Source of the DNA: Sclerodactyla briareus
Taxonomy: Eukaryota > Echinodermata > Holothuroidea > Dendrochirotida > Sclerodactylidae
Direction: 5' to 3'
Length of the DNA stretch: 64,000 nucleotides
NCBI GenBank assembly: GCA_026419785.1
Contig: JAODTK010005637.1
Location: 359,603 to 423,602, forward strand
This document shows positions 49,701 to 61,190 of this stretch, in pieces (the first letter of the stretch is position 1; each line of letters starts with the position of its first letter). The notes under the pieces are model-generated. The model searched no databases and was not told the origin of the DNA. It worked only from the letters and a program-made list of their open reading frames with translations. A program made the translations under genes and the position numbers.

Positions 49701-52700
49701 AATTTTAAAAATTCAATAATTTGTGCGGCAGTTTTGGGGCTTGTGAACACGATACTCGACCCACCTGGATAATGAAGCTCATACGTGGCATGTGTGTTCC
49801 CCATGATGAGTACTGAGCCTATTGTTTTGGGGTCAGGTCCGAGGTCATCTGAGTCACCAGAGGTCAAGTCCGAAAACTGTGAACACGAACAGTCAACAGT
49901 TGGTCCGATCGGGTTGAAATTTGGGGTAGCTTTTCTATGGGGAGTACAGTGAACCCTATTGTTTCTGGATATGGTGGATAGGTGAATTTTGGTCAAATAG
50001 AAATTTATTGAAAAGTCATTATTTGGCCAGTTTGGCTTTGAACACTATAACTCGACCCCACTGATGGATAAGCTCTACTTGGTATGTGTGTTCCCACTGA
50101 TGAGTACATGAACCATATTGTTTTGTGGGGGGTCAGGTCAGAGTCATCTGAGGTCACCAGAGGTCAAAGTCTGAACCTTGTGAACACGATAAGTCCAGAA
50201 TGGTTGGTTCCGATCTGGGTGAAATTTGGTGTGTATTTGTCTTATGGGGAGTATAGGAACCCTATTGTTTCTGGTATTATATCGTAGGTGAATTTTGGTC
50301 AAAATAGAAATTGTGAAAATTCAATACTTGGAATTCGTTCAGTTTTGGTCTTGTGAACACAATAACTTCGACCCCACCTGGAGGTCATTTATACTGGTAT
50401 GTGTGGTTCCCCATGATGAGTACATGTAGCATAGTGTTTGGGTCCGGTCATAGGTCATCTGAGTCCCAGAGGTCAAGTCCGAAACTTGTAACACGATAAG
50501 TCCACAAGGTTGGTTGCTCTGATCGGGTTCAAATTTGGTGTGTAGCTCTATGGGGGAGTACCGACCCTATTGTTTCTGGTATGATCGTGGGTGAATTTTG
50601 TCAAAAATAGAGATTTGTGAAAAGTCATTAATTTTGGCCAGGTTTGGTCTTGTGAACACGATACTCGACCCCACCTGGATAGATGAATCTCATACTTGGC
50701 ATGTGTGTTCCCCATGATTAGTCCCATGAACCCTATGTTTTGGGGATCAGGTCAAGGTCATCTGAGAGTCACGCAGAGGCAAAGTCCGCAACTTGGTGAA
50801 CACGATAATTCCAGAATTCTTGGTCCGCTCAGGTTGAATTTGGGTGTAGCTTTCTATGGGATAAGGACCCTATTGTTTCTGATATAGGTTGAGGGTGAAT
50901 TTTGGTCAAAAATAGGAAAATTTATGAAAAGTCATTATTTGCCAGTTTTGGCTTGTGAGCACGATCATCTCTCGTCCCCACCTTGAATAATGAAGCTCAT
51001 ACTTGGCATGTGTTTCCCCATGATGAGTAATGGACCCTATTGTTTTGGGTCAGGTCAGAGGTCATCTGAGTCAACAGTGGTCAAAGACATTGAAACCTTG
51101 TGCACACGATAAGTCCAGACAGGTTGGTCCGATCAAGTTGAATTTTGGGTGTAGCTTTCTTATGGGGAGTACGGAAACCCTATTTTTTCTGATATAGGTT
51201 GAGGGTGAATTTTGGTCAAAAAATAGAATTTATGAAAAGTCATTAATGTTGGTCCAGTTTTGGCTTGTACACATACTCGACCCCACCTGGATGGATGAAA
51301 GCTCCATACTTGGTATGTGTGTTCCCCTGATGAGTACTGAACCATATCGTTTTGGGGGTCAGGTCAGAGGTCATCTGAGGTCCCCAGAGGTCAAAGTCCG
51401 AAAACCTTTTGAACACGATAAGTCCAGAAGGATTGGTCCATCGGTTGAAATCAGGTGTGTAACTTTCTTATGGGTGAGTATAGAACCCTATTGTTCTGGT
51501 ATAGATCGTAGGTGAATTTTGGTCAACAGTAGAAAATTGTGAAAAGTCAATTAATTTGCGCAGTTTTAGGACTTGTGAACCGATAACTTCGACCCCCATC
51601 TGGATGGATGAAGCTCATACTTGGTATGTGTGTTCCCCATGATAGTACATGAACCCTAATTGTTTTGGGGTCACGTCAGAGGTCTCCAGAGGTCACCAGA
51701 GGTCCAAGTCCGAAACCTTGTGACACTATAAGTCTCAGAATGTTGTCCGATCGGGTTGAACTTTGCTGTGTAGCTTTCTTTTATGGAAAGTACAGAACCC
51801 TATTGTTTCTGGTATAGGTTGAGGGTGAATTTTGGTCAAAATAGAAATTTGTAAAAAGTCAATATTTGAGCCAGTTTTGGCTTGTGAACACGATACTCTA
51901 CCCCACCTGGGATAGGGCAGTTCCATACTTGGTTTGTGTGTTCCCCATGATGAGTACTGAACCATATTGTTTTGGGGTCAGGTCAGAGAAGTCATCTGAG
52001 GTCACCCAGAGGTCAAAGTCTGAAAACATTGTGTGAACACGATAAGTCAGAATTGTTGGTCCGATCACGGGTTGAAATCAGGTGTGTAGCTTTCTTATGG
52101 GAGTATAGTGGACCTATTGTTTCTGGTTATAGATCGTGGTAATTTTGGTCAACAGTAGGAAATTTGTAAAAAGTCCATAATTGGCCAGTTTTTGTCTTGT
52201 GAACACACGATTAACTCGACCCCATCTGGATTGATGAACTCATAGCTTGTTGTGTGTTCCACATGATGAGTACATGGACCTCTTGTTTTGGGGTCACGTC
52301 AGAGGTCATCTGAGGTCACCAGAGGTCAAAGTCTGAAAACCTTGTGAACACGATGAGTCCAGATTTGTTGGTCCGATCGGTTGAAATTTGGGTGTAGCTT
52401 TCTCATGGGGAGTAACGGGAACCCTATTGTTTCTGATATAGGTTGGGGGGGGGGGGGGGATTTTGGTCAACAATAAAAAAAATTGCGAAAAGTCAATAAT
52501 TTGCCAGTTTTGGCTTGTGAACATGATTACTCGACCCCACTCGATAATGGCTGTTACTTGGTCTGTGTGTTTCCCCATGATGAGTAAACTGACCATATGG
52601 TTTGGGGTCAGGTCATAGTCATCTGAGGTCACCAGAGGTCAAAGTCTGAAAACCTTGTGAACACGATGAGTCCAGAATGGTTGGTCCGATCGGTTGAAAT

Positions 52701-52965
52701 TTAGTGTGTAGCTTTCTTATGGGGAGTACAGGAACCCTATTGTTTCTGGTATAGGTTGAGGGTGAATTTTGGTCAAAAATAGAAAATTTGTGAAAAGTCA
52801 ATAATTTGGCAATTCTGGCTTGTGAACACGAGAATGCCTCACATGAATCGATGAAGCCCTACTTGGTATGTGGTTTTCCCCATGAGGAGTAAATGCATCC
52901 CTATCTTTTAGGGGTCAGGTCATGAGTCATGATGAGTAGTGAACCCTATGTTGAGGGTCACAGAG
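31791..52965 (+). repeat. Satellite array: about 67 tandem monomers of ~313 bp
   Basis: Anchoring on the GTTTTGGGGTCAGGTC word gives 68 occurrences between about 31908 and 52910, an average period of about 313 bp. Word order within a unit: GGTCAGGTCAGAGGTCATC, TGAGGTCACCAGAGGTCAAA, GAAAACCTTGTGAACACGAT, AAGTCCAGAATGGTTGGTCC, GATCGGGTTGAAATTT, TAGCTTTCTTATGGGGAGTA, CAGGAACCCTATTGTTTCTG, GTGAATTTTGGTCAAAAATA, GTCAATAATTTGGCCAGTTT, TGGCTTGTGAACACGATAAC, TCGACCCCACCTGGATAGAT, GAAGCTCATACTTGGCATGT, GTGTTCCCCATGATGAGTAC, ATGAACCCTA. The two halves of the unit share TTGTGAACACGATAA and a GGAACCCTATTGTTT/TGAACCCTATTGTTT word, so the monomer probably arose from an older ~155-bp dimer. All short open frames inside are chance: the period is not a multiple of three and indels are frequent. 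Edge monomers are more degenerate than central ones. Confidence 0.97.
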
Positions 52966-53150
52966 GCAACAAGCTAATCCTAGGAACCCTATTGGTTGGG
53001 GAAATGTGAAATTTGTCAGACGATATGTTTCCCATAAGAGCTTGGTAAATCTTCCATTTGTCTGTGTCTGGTTATAGGTTATCAGAAAAGGATCAAGGAA
53101 TCACTAAGTCTTATGGCTTTCTGGTTTAACATATGAACTGTACTTGGTCC
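52966..53150 (+). mobile_element. Right-end segment of the satellite-bearing element
   Basis: After the last degenerate monomer come AGGAACCCTATTGGTTGGGG, AATTTGTCAGACGATATGTT, TCTTCCATTTGTCTGTGTC and AAGTCTTATGGCTTTCTGG. The same words occur in the same order, inverted, at 61191-61345 and 63125-63295, each time directly next to monomers. The exact outer end is not resolved; similarity fades near 53150. Confidence 0.7.
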
Positions 53151-53339
53151 CTTCCTTAAAAACCTATTAATGAAAATTAATAGAAACGAGAACTCACCTC
53201 CTAATTTTCTCCCATAGTTACTTCCCCACTGTATAATTCATGCAGTGAAATTTTCCACCATATTGGACTAGTAGTGGTTATTATAGTGTACCACTCAACC
53301 ATGTACTTTCTTAACATGTATAACATGCATGTGTCTGTT

Positions 53340-53600
53340 TATTTTATTTATATTTCAGCACTGAGGAAGATGTTAAAATACATTTCACCAGAGATCACAG
53401 CAGTGTATAATTTGTTACAAGAGAACACAACAAGAAAATCAGGCCATCATCAGCAAGACTGGACGGATATAAGGAAGCATACGGTTTTCAAGTATGTTTG
53501 GAAAATATGGAATCAGCTCCCGGAAAATGTGGTTTCTGCACCGACTTGAACGAGTTCAAGACCAGACAAGACCAGAGAACAGCCGATCTTCGAGAACTAC
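53340..53600 (+). pseudogene. LINE reverse transcriptase C-terminal fragment
   Basis: Translation contains DWTDIRKHTVFKYVWKIWNQ and LPENVVSAPT, then after a one-base frame change LNEFKTRQDQ. The pattern (R-K-H-x-F, then W-N-x-L-P, then APT/S, then FK-x-R) is the standard C-terminal end of CR1/Jockey-type LINE polymerases. It is preceded by TATATTTCAG (a splice-acceptor-like string ending near 53359) and followed by CCAGGTAAAA near 53640 (donor-like), so exon use is conceivable but unproven. No poly(A) is seen. Confidence 0.7.
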
Positions 53601-53931
53601 CCTTGGGCCATCCTCGCCGAGGGTGGCTATCCATGTAAATCCAGGTAAAAACTTACTGAAATACGATCGATTGCGTAAATCTTCACCACTTTCAAATGAT
53701 GTAGATTATGAGTTACCTTCAATGCACCCTCAAATGCAGGCAATGCTGGTGTGCAGGAGGAGTGTGCCTAAAAAAGACCTCCAAAAGGAATACCAAAGAC
53801 GGAATGATCCTGATAATAGAATAGACCCCCGAAAGGAAGAATACAGACAGAGGATCCTCAACGCAGCGGCGGGCACCATGGATTTGCCCGAAGGATGGTC
53901 AGAGAGTTCATGCAGCATTCTGATGCCCTAA
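53494..53931 (+). CDS. Hypothetical open frame, 145 codons; C-terminal part looks protein-like
   Basis: The frame partly overlaps the LINE fragment in another register, so its first ~45 codons are probably not real. From about 53640 the translation is charged and compositionally protein-like, with stretches such as NDVDYELPSMHPQMQAML and KKDLQKEYQRRNDPDNRID, then a KEEYRQRIL helix-like segment and LPEGWSES, ending at TAA near 53931. I recognise no domain. It could be an exon of a host gene, part of a LINE, or chance. No promoter or polyadenylation signal tied to it was found. Confidence 0.25.
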   Translation: MFGKYGISSRKMWFLHRLERVQDQTRPENSRSSRTTLGPSSPRVAIHVNPGKNLLKYDRLRKSSPLSNDVDYELPSMHPQMQAMLVCRRSVPKKDLQKEYQRRNDPDNRIDPRKEEYRQRILNAAAGTMDLPEGWSESSCSILMP

Positions 53932-54243
53932 CAGTATACCTCGCTTCCCCGCACTGCCCCCTGCATTCATTTTTGTACACTTCCGAGCAGAGTATCGGAC
54001 CTATTCAAGGCCCAGCAAGGATGCAGACCTGGATACTGCAGTTATTGTCAGCTGCGAATCCTTCCCAGTTACACGGAATAAGTCCCTGCCTCTTTGGCGG
54101 TACCTTGATTGGAAGTGGGAGTAATCACAGACGGCAACTTGCAAATTGCCTACCCCTCTTTGTCCCTGCTCCAATCCCTTGTGCTGAGCGTCCAGCGAGA
54201 AGGCAACAGGTATCATTTTATATTTTTTAAAGTCTTTTGGTAG

Positions 54244-54322
54244 GCCCGACCCGACCAGGATATCGAACCCCGGTCTCCCGGGTGGACGTCCGACGCTCTA
54301 CCTACTATGCCAACCACCCGGC
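54244..54322 (-). pseudogene. tRNA-like sequence or tRNA-derived SINE head (degraded)
   Basis: On the minus strand the sequence starts GCCGGGTGGTTGGCATAGTA. It carries an A box-like TGGCATAGTAGGTAGAGC (54295-54312) and a B box-like GGTTCGATATCC (54258-54269) with one extra base. The anticodon arm does not pair well, so I do not assign an isotype. No clear SINE body was identified downstream on the minus strand. Confidence 0.55.
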
Positions 54323-56370
54323 ATGACCATCAACAGCATTTTGGCCCGTTAATTTCCCCTGTCCCACATTTTTTTAAATTTCTGCCTGCAGTTTTAAAAT
54401 GTACCCCGTAATAAAAATGGGAGGAGGGGGGAGGGGGATGAGAGGTAGATCTAATTGACACGTGGTGTCGCAGTCTCTGCAAGCGGCCTCTTTCCCCGGC
54501 ATCGCAACCAGCACTCCCTGGCGCCGCTGCCTTCTGCCTCAAAGTTCTCGTTTCGTAGTTTTTTGTTAAGGCCGTCCTTTGGGCGCACCCGTGAAGTTAG
54601 AACTAGGAATTCTGGCCGTTCATCATCGTTCTGCCACTGCCTCTTATTGAGGGTATTATTCTCCAGTTCATCTCGAATGATCTATGCAATTTTGCTCTGT
54701 AGTTCTTAGCATTAGATCAGGCAACGCAAGCTAGGTAGGCCTAACACTAAGCTGTGGATGTAGGTCCTAGTACACACTTGTCTCAGGGGGTAAGGAAACC
54801 CAAATCCTACAGATTCTAACAGCATGATTGAACCTATTCCCCAAAATCCTCATAATATTTAAATTCTGTACAGAATTGATAGGTATATGGCGCCATACTT
54901 GCTTCAATATTGCGTAATTTAGCCGCAAAATCGGCGTCTCATTGCTTAGCATTGAAAGCTCGTTGGTTTACTGCATGTACCCTTTGTGCTTTCCCAGCAT
55001 TCCCCGCTCGTCTTGGCTGCAAATTGTTGTACAGTAACATATGGACGAACTGGCGTCTACGTATTAGGTCTATGATTTCAACCAGTCGGGCTGCAAATTT
55101 GTTTGTATAGACAGATAAGGACAATTCATATTCCGCGGGCTTAAAAAAGGGTTAAAAATAATTGTCTGCAGACGCATTTTATTCAGCTAATGATGCTGCA
55201 GACTCCGTGAATAGAGTCACGTGAGTGGCTTCTAGACTGAGTCGAAGTAAGTGAAAATACGCTTACGGCGTTGTTGGTTGCAAAATGCAACTGTAGGGTG
55301 GGAATGAATTTGAGCCAATGATGAAAAGTTAGACCCTGATCTTTGATGCCTGTTCGGATTCGTAATTCAGCATTAGTCGCGCCAGTACTTAGTCATGGCT
55401 AGCCCTAGCCTACTGTATGCCCTATGCTATTGGTAGATTGGTAGGCATAGTCTAGCACCATCATCTCCGGGAATTGGGTAACAAGCTTCCGTTCCTGGCT
55501 GCAACTGAGTTACGCATGACCACACGAATGCTCAATATCTGCAATGACGTTCAGACCTATTAGTTTAAGCACATCTGGATCGTCCTGCCTAATCACCATA
55601 TTTAGTTCGATCAACTAATTCCAAGGCCAAACAGGGTTACTAAAGGTCACTAGAGGATCAAATGTCGCATTTCTCAACCTTGTCGACAGTTATTGCGAGA
55701 AAGCTAACTCACCTTTTCCTTACCGCTAAGCTGCCATACTGTATGGTCTAATCGCAGCCAGTTTTACCCCACTGGAAGCATGTGTTAGTGGGGTATCGAA
55801 ACTCCCTCTCCAAGCCATTGCCTCCTATGAGTAACAATGATGTGGTCACCGCAGGAGGAGAAGCCAGCATCACACTTGGCCTTCCGCTGTCAGTGCCATG
55901 CGTCGCATGTGTGACCCTGTATGCTTGGCAGAGTAACGGGAAGCGATGGCCAGCCTGAGTCGTTATCTGTGATTTATGGCTCGCTTGGTGGGGGAGCGGG
56001 ATTTATGGACAATTGGACTAATTTATTTGCATTTCATTTTTACAGCTCCGGGAGCCTGGGCAGGCTAAATTGAGCATACAGGCTGGCGTCATGTTTGGAT
56101 TGTGTTAGGGTATGTTTTGAAATGAACCCCACCGGACCTACAGCTAGTCCCAGTTGATCAGCCGGGTGTGTCCCTGTCTCCAGTATTTATTGTTTTTTTC
56201 CCCCTAGTTCAGTCTTTGACCTCTCACCTTTGGTGACCTTGGGAAGCAACACAGTTTAAGTTTCATTTACCCCATATGACAGACCTTCAGGCAAAATCTG
56301 ACTTTGATGGCATGTACGATTTTAACGGTTGTACGGTTTTAACCATTAACCCGACTGCAAGCCAACACAG
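54323..56370. other. No gene recognised
   Basis: A purine tract (GGGAGGAGGGGGGAGGGGGA, about 54418-54440) is the only obvious local structure. No coding region is supported. Confidence 0.5.
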
Positions 56371-56415
56371 TACACACACACACGCACACACACAGCCAAG
56401 ACACACACACACACC
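56371..56415. repeat. (AC)n microsatellite
   Basis: Interrupted ACACAC tract with GC and CAGCCAAG interruptions. Confidence 0.9.
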
Positions 56416-56629
56416 AAAAATCAAATATATAGATTCCTTCTGTTTGGAAAAAAAAAGTATACTATATGTTGGATCCTCATCATAGTTCTCATCAAACCAG
56501 TTTCCGTTCACACTTTATCATGGATTAGGATATTTTTGCAGTTTGCAAGGAACGCATGGATGTTGAGACATTCTCCTATATCAGAACATTTCAGTCATCT
56601 CATTAATATCCCTACATTGTCATGTTATA

Positions 56630-56710
56630 TAATACCAATAATATCCGCGCTCATATAGCGCTTTCGGACGTCCGGATACTTCTCACGCGCTTTATAGACA
56701 TTGACCCCGA
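56630..56710 (-). repeat. SINE/LINE tail fragment, minus strand
   Basis: On the minus strand this reads CCGAAAGCGCTATATGAGCG and then GATATTATTGGTATTAT, the same tail style as the SINE at 61742-62132. The head was not identified; an open stretch upstream on the plus strand (56701-57138) is probably chance reading through its body. Confidence 0.5.
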
Positions 56711-58393
56711 TCAATATTGACTTGTCACACGCGTTGTGGACAGCACGTATTTCTGCTTGTACACTCCTGACGCACTATTTCTGTACGTCTTCGTGTCCTC
56801 CGGGGACTTTCCATAGAGCGGCCACATACACGTTCGCCGCTCTTCACAGGTCAAATCACAATGCTCCAACTTTTACTCATGGGTGGGCGTCTCCGGACAA
56901 CTCAGGAGACATGCCTCGTCCAACAGAACTCGGCTTCAATGGATTTTTAACTCGCAATCAATATTTTGCATCCAGCAGAGCTCAACCGACTGAGCTGACC
57001 CGCCTCAGTTACTTATTCAAAATATCGTTAGATCACCTACGGCGATTAGCAATTGGATTTCAGAATTGTAAAATTGTGACCATTCACAGCGGCAAACGCT
57101 GCATATGCCCATCGCATCCTGTCTCGAAAGCAAGGTAAATACTTCCAGTTCTGTTTTCTCCATCTCATTCCGATTAAATCCGATTTGGATCAATTTATTT
57201 TTGGTTTAAATGTGATATGTCCTTTTTTTTGTGCACCTGTATAATTAATTATATTCCATATGAGGAATCACAATTTTAAATTCTGCTTCTGATTTTTCAA
57301 CCACGGACAAGGTTGCACATTTTGGTAAGAGATGAGCTTGTGTTTGGGCTGGCAATGTGATACTCCACTTTTTCTGTGCACCTTTATAATTTATATTATA
57401 AAGAGATGAGCTGCTCAGCATGCACTCTCATATACCCGCATTCACGATAATAAAATATAAATGGAAGATAACGATAATGAAATAGTCAGACCTTGAGGCG
57501 GTGATTCAGATAGACAGACCATGCTGGTATTGGACGGAACTTTGTGTACCAGTACATGATACGATACTATCAGTTGGTTATTCAGTTTATTATTTATCAG
57601 TTGGTTATTTACGGGATCGGTAATAAACAATATTACAAATCACCTTCACAACGCGTATCGATAACATTCGGACGGAAAATTGATTCGCAACTGAGTGAGA
57701 GTACTTTTGGTGGGTTATGATTCAGCCCTTGCTTGCGCGTAAGCTTGGTGTATTTAATTTTATTTTTATTATACACCACAATAAACCTACGCAATATTTA
57801 TAGTGAGAGACGATACAACGTGCATATTTTAGGACTATTGAAAGACCACATTCGTCATTGAAATCGAACCTTCAACAACTGGAAAACCTTAATATGAACT
57901 GACGGAGTCATTTAACCACCACTTTGGTTTCAGAACTAAAGAATTGGGCTAAGTTCACGACTGTTCGCCTTGTGTTACGAAATTCATAACCAGGACTCCA
58001 GGAGTTCAGGGAGTCCACAAAAAAATAGTTCATCAAGGCCTATCATAGATGGAACAACTCTTGCCCGTTGCTACACAATAATTCGAACCTGGCAAAATAC
58101 TGACGTTTTACAAGCATCTTCCTTTTGGCTTATTAATTAATTGATTAATGGAAAAGGTGGTGTCAGACATGTAACCATTACTGACACATCGCGCAGAGCA
58201 AGAAGTGGGCCCATTGCAAATAACACCTCTGAAGCTAAGAGCTTCCACAGGCTACACACGTCAAGTCTGCATCAAGTGTGAAACCCAGTTAGTTGGATCT
58301 ACCAAATTTCGAATTATGCTAGTTGTAACAGTAGAAAAGGGAATACTGCCTTACCAAAGTGATCAATGGTTCCTTCTTTTCAAGTTTGATTAA
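56711..58393. other. No gene recognised
   Basis: AT-rich sequence with short repeated phrases, for example TTTTTTTTGTGCACCT and TTTTCTGTGCACCTTTATAA about 140 bp apart, indicating a small old duplication. Confidence 0.45.
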
Positions 58394-58712
58394 GTGTTAT
58401 GAACCATGCTTGCCAATTCTCTCCTACAACTGGGAGTTTCGAAAACACCAGGTTCGATTTCTTGCTCCAAAGGCCCGAGGACAGCTGTCCAAAGGTCAAT
58501 ACAATACCATCGGTAGAGCTACTCATGGCCCTGAGCACAGGTGGATCTTGCCTGTGGGGGTGGCCCCAGAGATACCCCCAATACACAGAGATCCAACTTC
58601 GAATTCCAAGCAGCCCACCATCATGCAGGCACAACCAACAACAGCTGCTGATTTGATTTGTTTTTCTCCTGTGAATCTGAAGATTACAATGCCCAGTGGG
58701 GACCTGTAACAC
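58394..58712 (+). repeat. Tandem duplication, unit 1
   Basis: Shares order with 58803-59115: ATGCTTGCCAATTC, then an ACTG(G/A)..GTTT word, GGTTNGATTTCTTG-like, GACAGCTGTCCAAAGGTCAA against GACAGCTGCAAGAGTCGATA, GTGGCCCCA, AAGCAGCCC, CAGGCACAA, ACAGCTG and GGACCTGTA. Confidence 0.7.
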
Positions 58713-58802
58713 CAAACTACCTCAGGTGGCATGAAATCCTCCTGTTTTTGCAGCGTGGAGGATTCGGGTCTAGCACCAAATCCTCAGCACTTTAGATTCA
58801 TT

Positions 58803-59115
58803 CAGGGTTATAAACATGCTTGCCAATTCACTTCTAGAATTGACAGTTTTAAAGACCATAGGTTTGGTTTTCTTGACTCCAGAGCCAGGAAGACAGCTGC
58901 AAGAGTCGATACAACCAATACAATACAGTAGAGCCACTTGACTGGACCTTTAGGAGTGGCAGTGCCTGTGGAGGTGGCCCCAACAATGCCCCCAACCCAC
59001 AGGGATTCCACACCCAATTGCAAGCAGCCCCACTAACCTTCAGGCACAATCAACGACAGCTGATGGTTCGACTTATGGTTTTCCCACAGCAATGTCCAGC
59101 GAGGACCTGTATTGC
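58803..59115 (+). repeat. Tandem duplication, unit 2
   Basis: Counterpart of unit 1, about 409 bp downstream. Both are GC-richer than their surroundings, but no frame is open across both copies, so a duplicated exon is not supported. Confidence 0.7.
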
Positions 59116-61190
59116 GTACATCTATAGTTAGATAGAACAAGATAGAACATAAAGGGGTGTACGCTGTTTGACTGTATAGTGTGGGAAGACACGTCACTTG
59201 TGTCAGTCACTAAGGTGTGTGATCGTTACAGTATATAAGAACCGGATATTAATATGATGATAAACCCATAGTTTCATAGTTTTTAGGAAATGTATCGTGC
59301 ATTAAATATGGAATAAAGTAACGGATGTAAGATTAAGCGATGAAGCGTTATCTAAGAATCGATATTGTATGACGAGATAGTCCATTGCACTAGAAAAGGA
59401 TACCTTTTTTGCCATCTTGAAGTGAGAATAGAGCACTGAAAAAATGCAAGCATATAAATGTTCGATAAATGTTAAGTTATCGTTCGCTTTATATCGGTCA
59501 AATTTGTACTCCACTGTTAAGTGGTTATATACCCACCTGCCTTGATGAAATATATGGATTCACAGTACTTGGAGATGAACGAAATATTGTTGCATGTAAT
59601 TCAATAATAAAATGTCAGGCTTTCTGTTTTTCTTCTTATACAGTAATTTCAGGTCACCCAGGTGGCCATGCAGAGTCTGTAGAGGTGCCTCCACATCAGA
59701 AGGATTTTGAGCATGGAAAGTTGATATATTTGTCTTGTATTGTCTTGGACTATGCAACACCAATTAGTGGTTATCACTGCATAGGGGACCGTAAACAACA
59801 GGCACAGGCTTATTGAAGAGTCAGAGTCGAAGATGATGATAAAGAATTTACACCATCACCAGAGCAAATCGTCAGGAAATGTTTTCCATATGGACTATAG
59901 CTCATGTGAACGATAGATACCAGTTCAACAGTCCTAGTGGAAGTGTGACAACTGGTGACGAATCCAAGCTGGGCTATGATAAGAACTAAAGGAATATTCC
60001 ACTATGGTGGAGCCGGAGCTCTATAACGATAGATCAATAGACTGAGCAGCTGGGAAAGATATGCTAAGCTATGAGTGACGCTGAAACAACGCCAGGTCGG
60101 GGTATAGTTTTCTAAATGTCTTTTCATATAACAAAAAAACTTTGGATATATTATTCAGGGGCAAGAGGGTAGGAACTGAACCCATACAATAGACCATCAG
60201 ATAGGCATACGCAGTTGGGAACTGCCGCATAGTAGTTTTTCGGAGGGCGACTATACAGAACCTCCACGATCGTACATATCCCAGCTCCTTTGCTGTGAGT
60301 TTCTCGAGTTAGTTACTTCCAAAACGAAACCCTATAGAAACATTCAGGCATTATCACCTCCGGAAATAGGACGATCAGTGCTACTACCTACTACATTTGT
60401 ACGAGTTGACTAGAAGATGTTGTGGCCCTATCTAACGTCTAACCGCTTCCAATGAATCCACAAATCAAGAAATGAGGGGGGGAACAGTTCCATGCAATGA
60501 GTCCGGTCACAGTTGCGGTATGGCTATGTCACAGAATGGACATCAATGGGATTCAGGAAAATAGAGTTAGGGTAACCTCAGGAGTCCTATTTCATTGATG
60601 CGTCAAACATTCTGTGTCACAATCCGCCTTGTTGCATTTTAAAGTTATGATGGTAATTTTCATGTCAAAGGTCATTCGGATACACACGCAGGCACAGACT
60701 GCCCGAACCGTGTACGAAACATCTTTGAAAACTCCTCTTTATGAAAATGCGTATTCAACGACATATACCAGATCGTGTCCCAAAGATATGATCCATCTGT
60801 GGAGAAAAAAGTTAAGAATCTATTTTCAACTGATTTATGTAGGTAATGGTGTCTAATTGTACCGAAAAAAAAATGCCGCCGGTAGAGGATGAGGAACCTG
60901 ATTTTTCCTTCCAAATGGTTCCAAATGGCCGCCGAATAGAGGGAAATCATATGAAATGCATGATCATTCGAAAAGTCGCTGTAAATTTCCGACAAATTAT
61001 TGTTCAGATCTTGTTTAATCAATGCGAGCACATACGCGACACTCCCATGTCATGCTGCTAGTATGTGCCAAGATCAAGATAGTGGCCAATATGGCCGTCA
61101 ATTCCTTGGAAATTTACACAAAAAAATATATAACTGGGATAAATCTGTCTGGAAAAGTGATGCCAGCTCCAAACATAACAGCACATATAA
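59116..61190. other. No gene recognised
   Basis: An open stretch at 59469-59816 contains a splice-acceptor-like TTCTTCTTATACAG (to about 59643), but its product is unrecognised. Open stretches at 60672-61031 on the minus strand are likewise unrecognised. Nothing firm. Confidence 0.45.

Noticed and set aside
49556-49996. 146-codon and other open stretches inside the satellite
   Set aside because: The monomer length is not a multiple of three, the stretches differ from unit to unit, and indels generate them.
31791-52965. CRISPR-like array (regular repeats)
   Set aside because: Units are contiguous 313-bp monomers with no unique spacers, in animal DNA; this is a satellite.
54244-54322. Functional tRNA gene
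   Set aside because: A and B box-like words are present, but the B box has an extra base and the anticodon stem does not pair.
59130-59270. Possible LTR-like segment with GTATATAAGAACC
   Set aside because: A single TATA-like string without a second copy, primer-binding site or gag-pol; not supportable.
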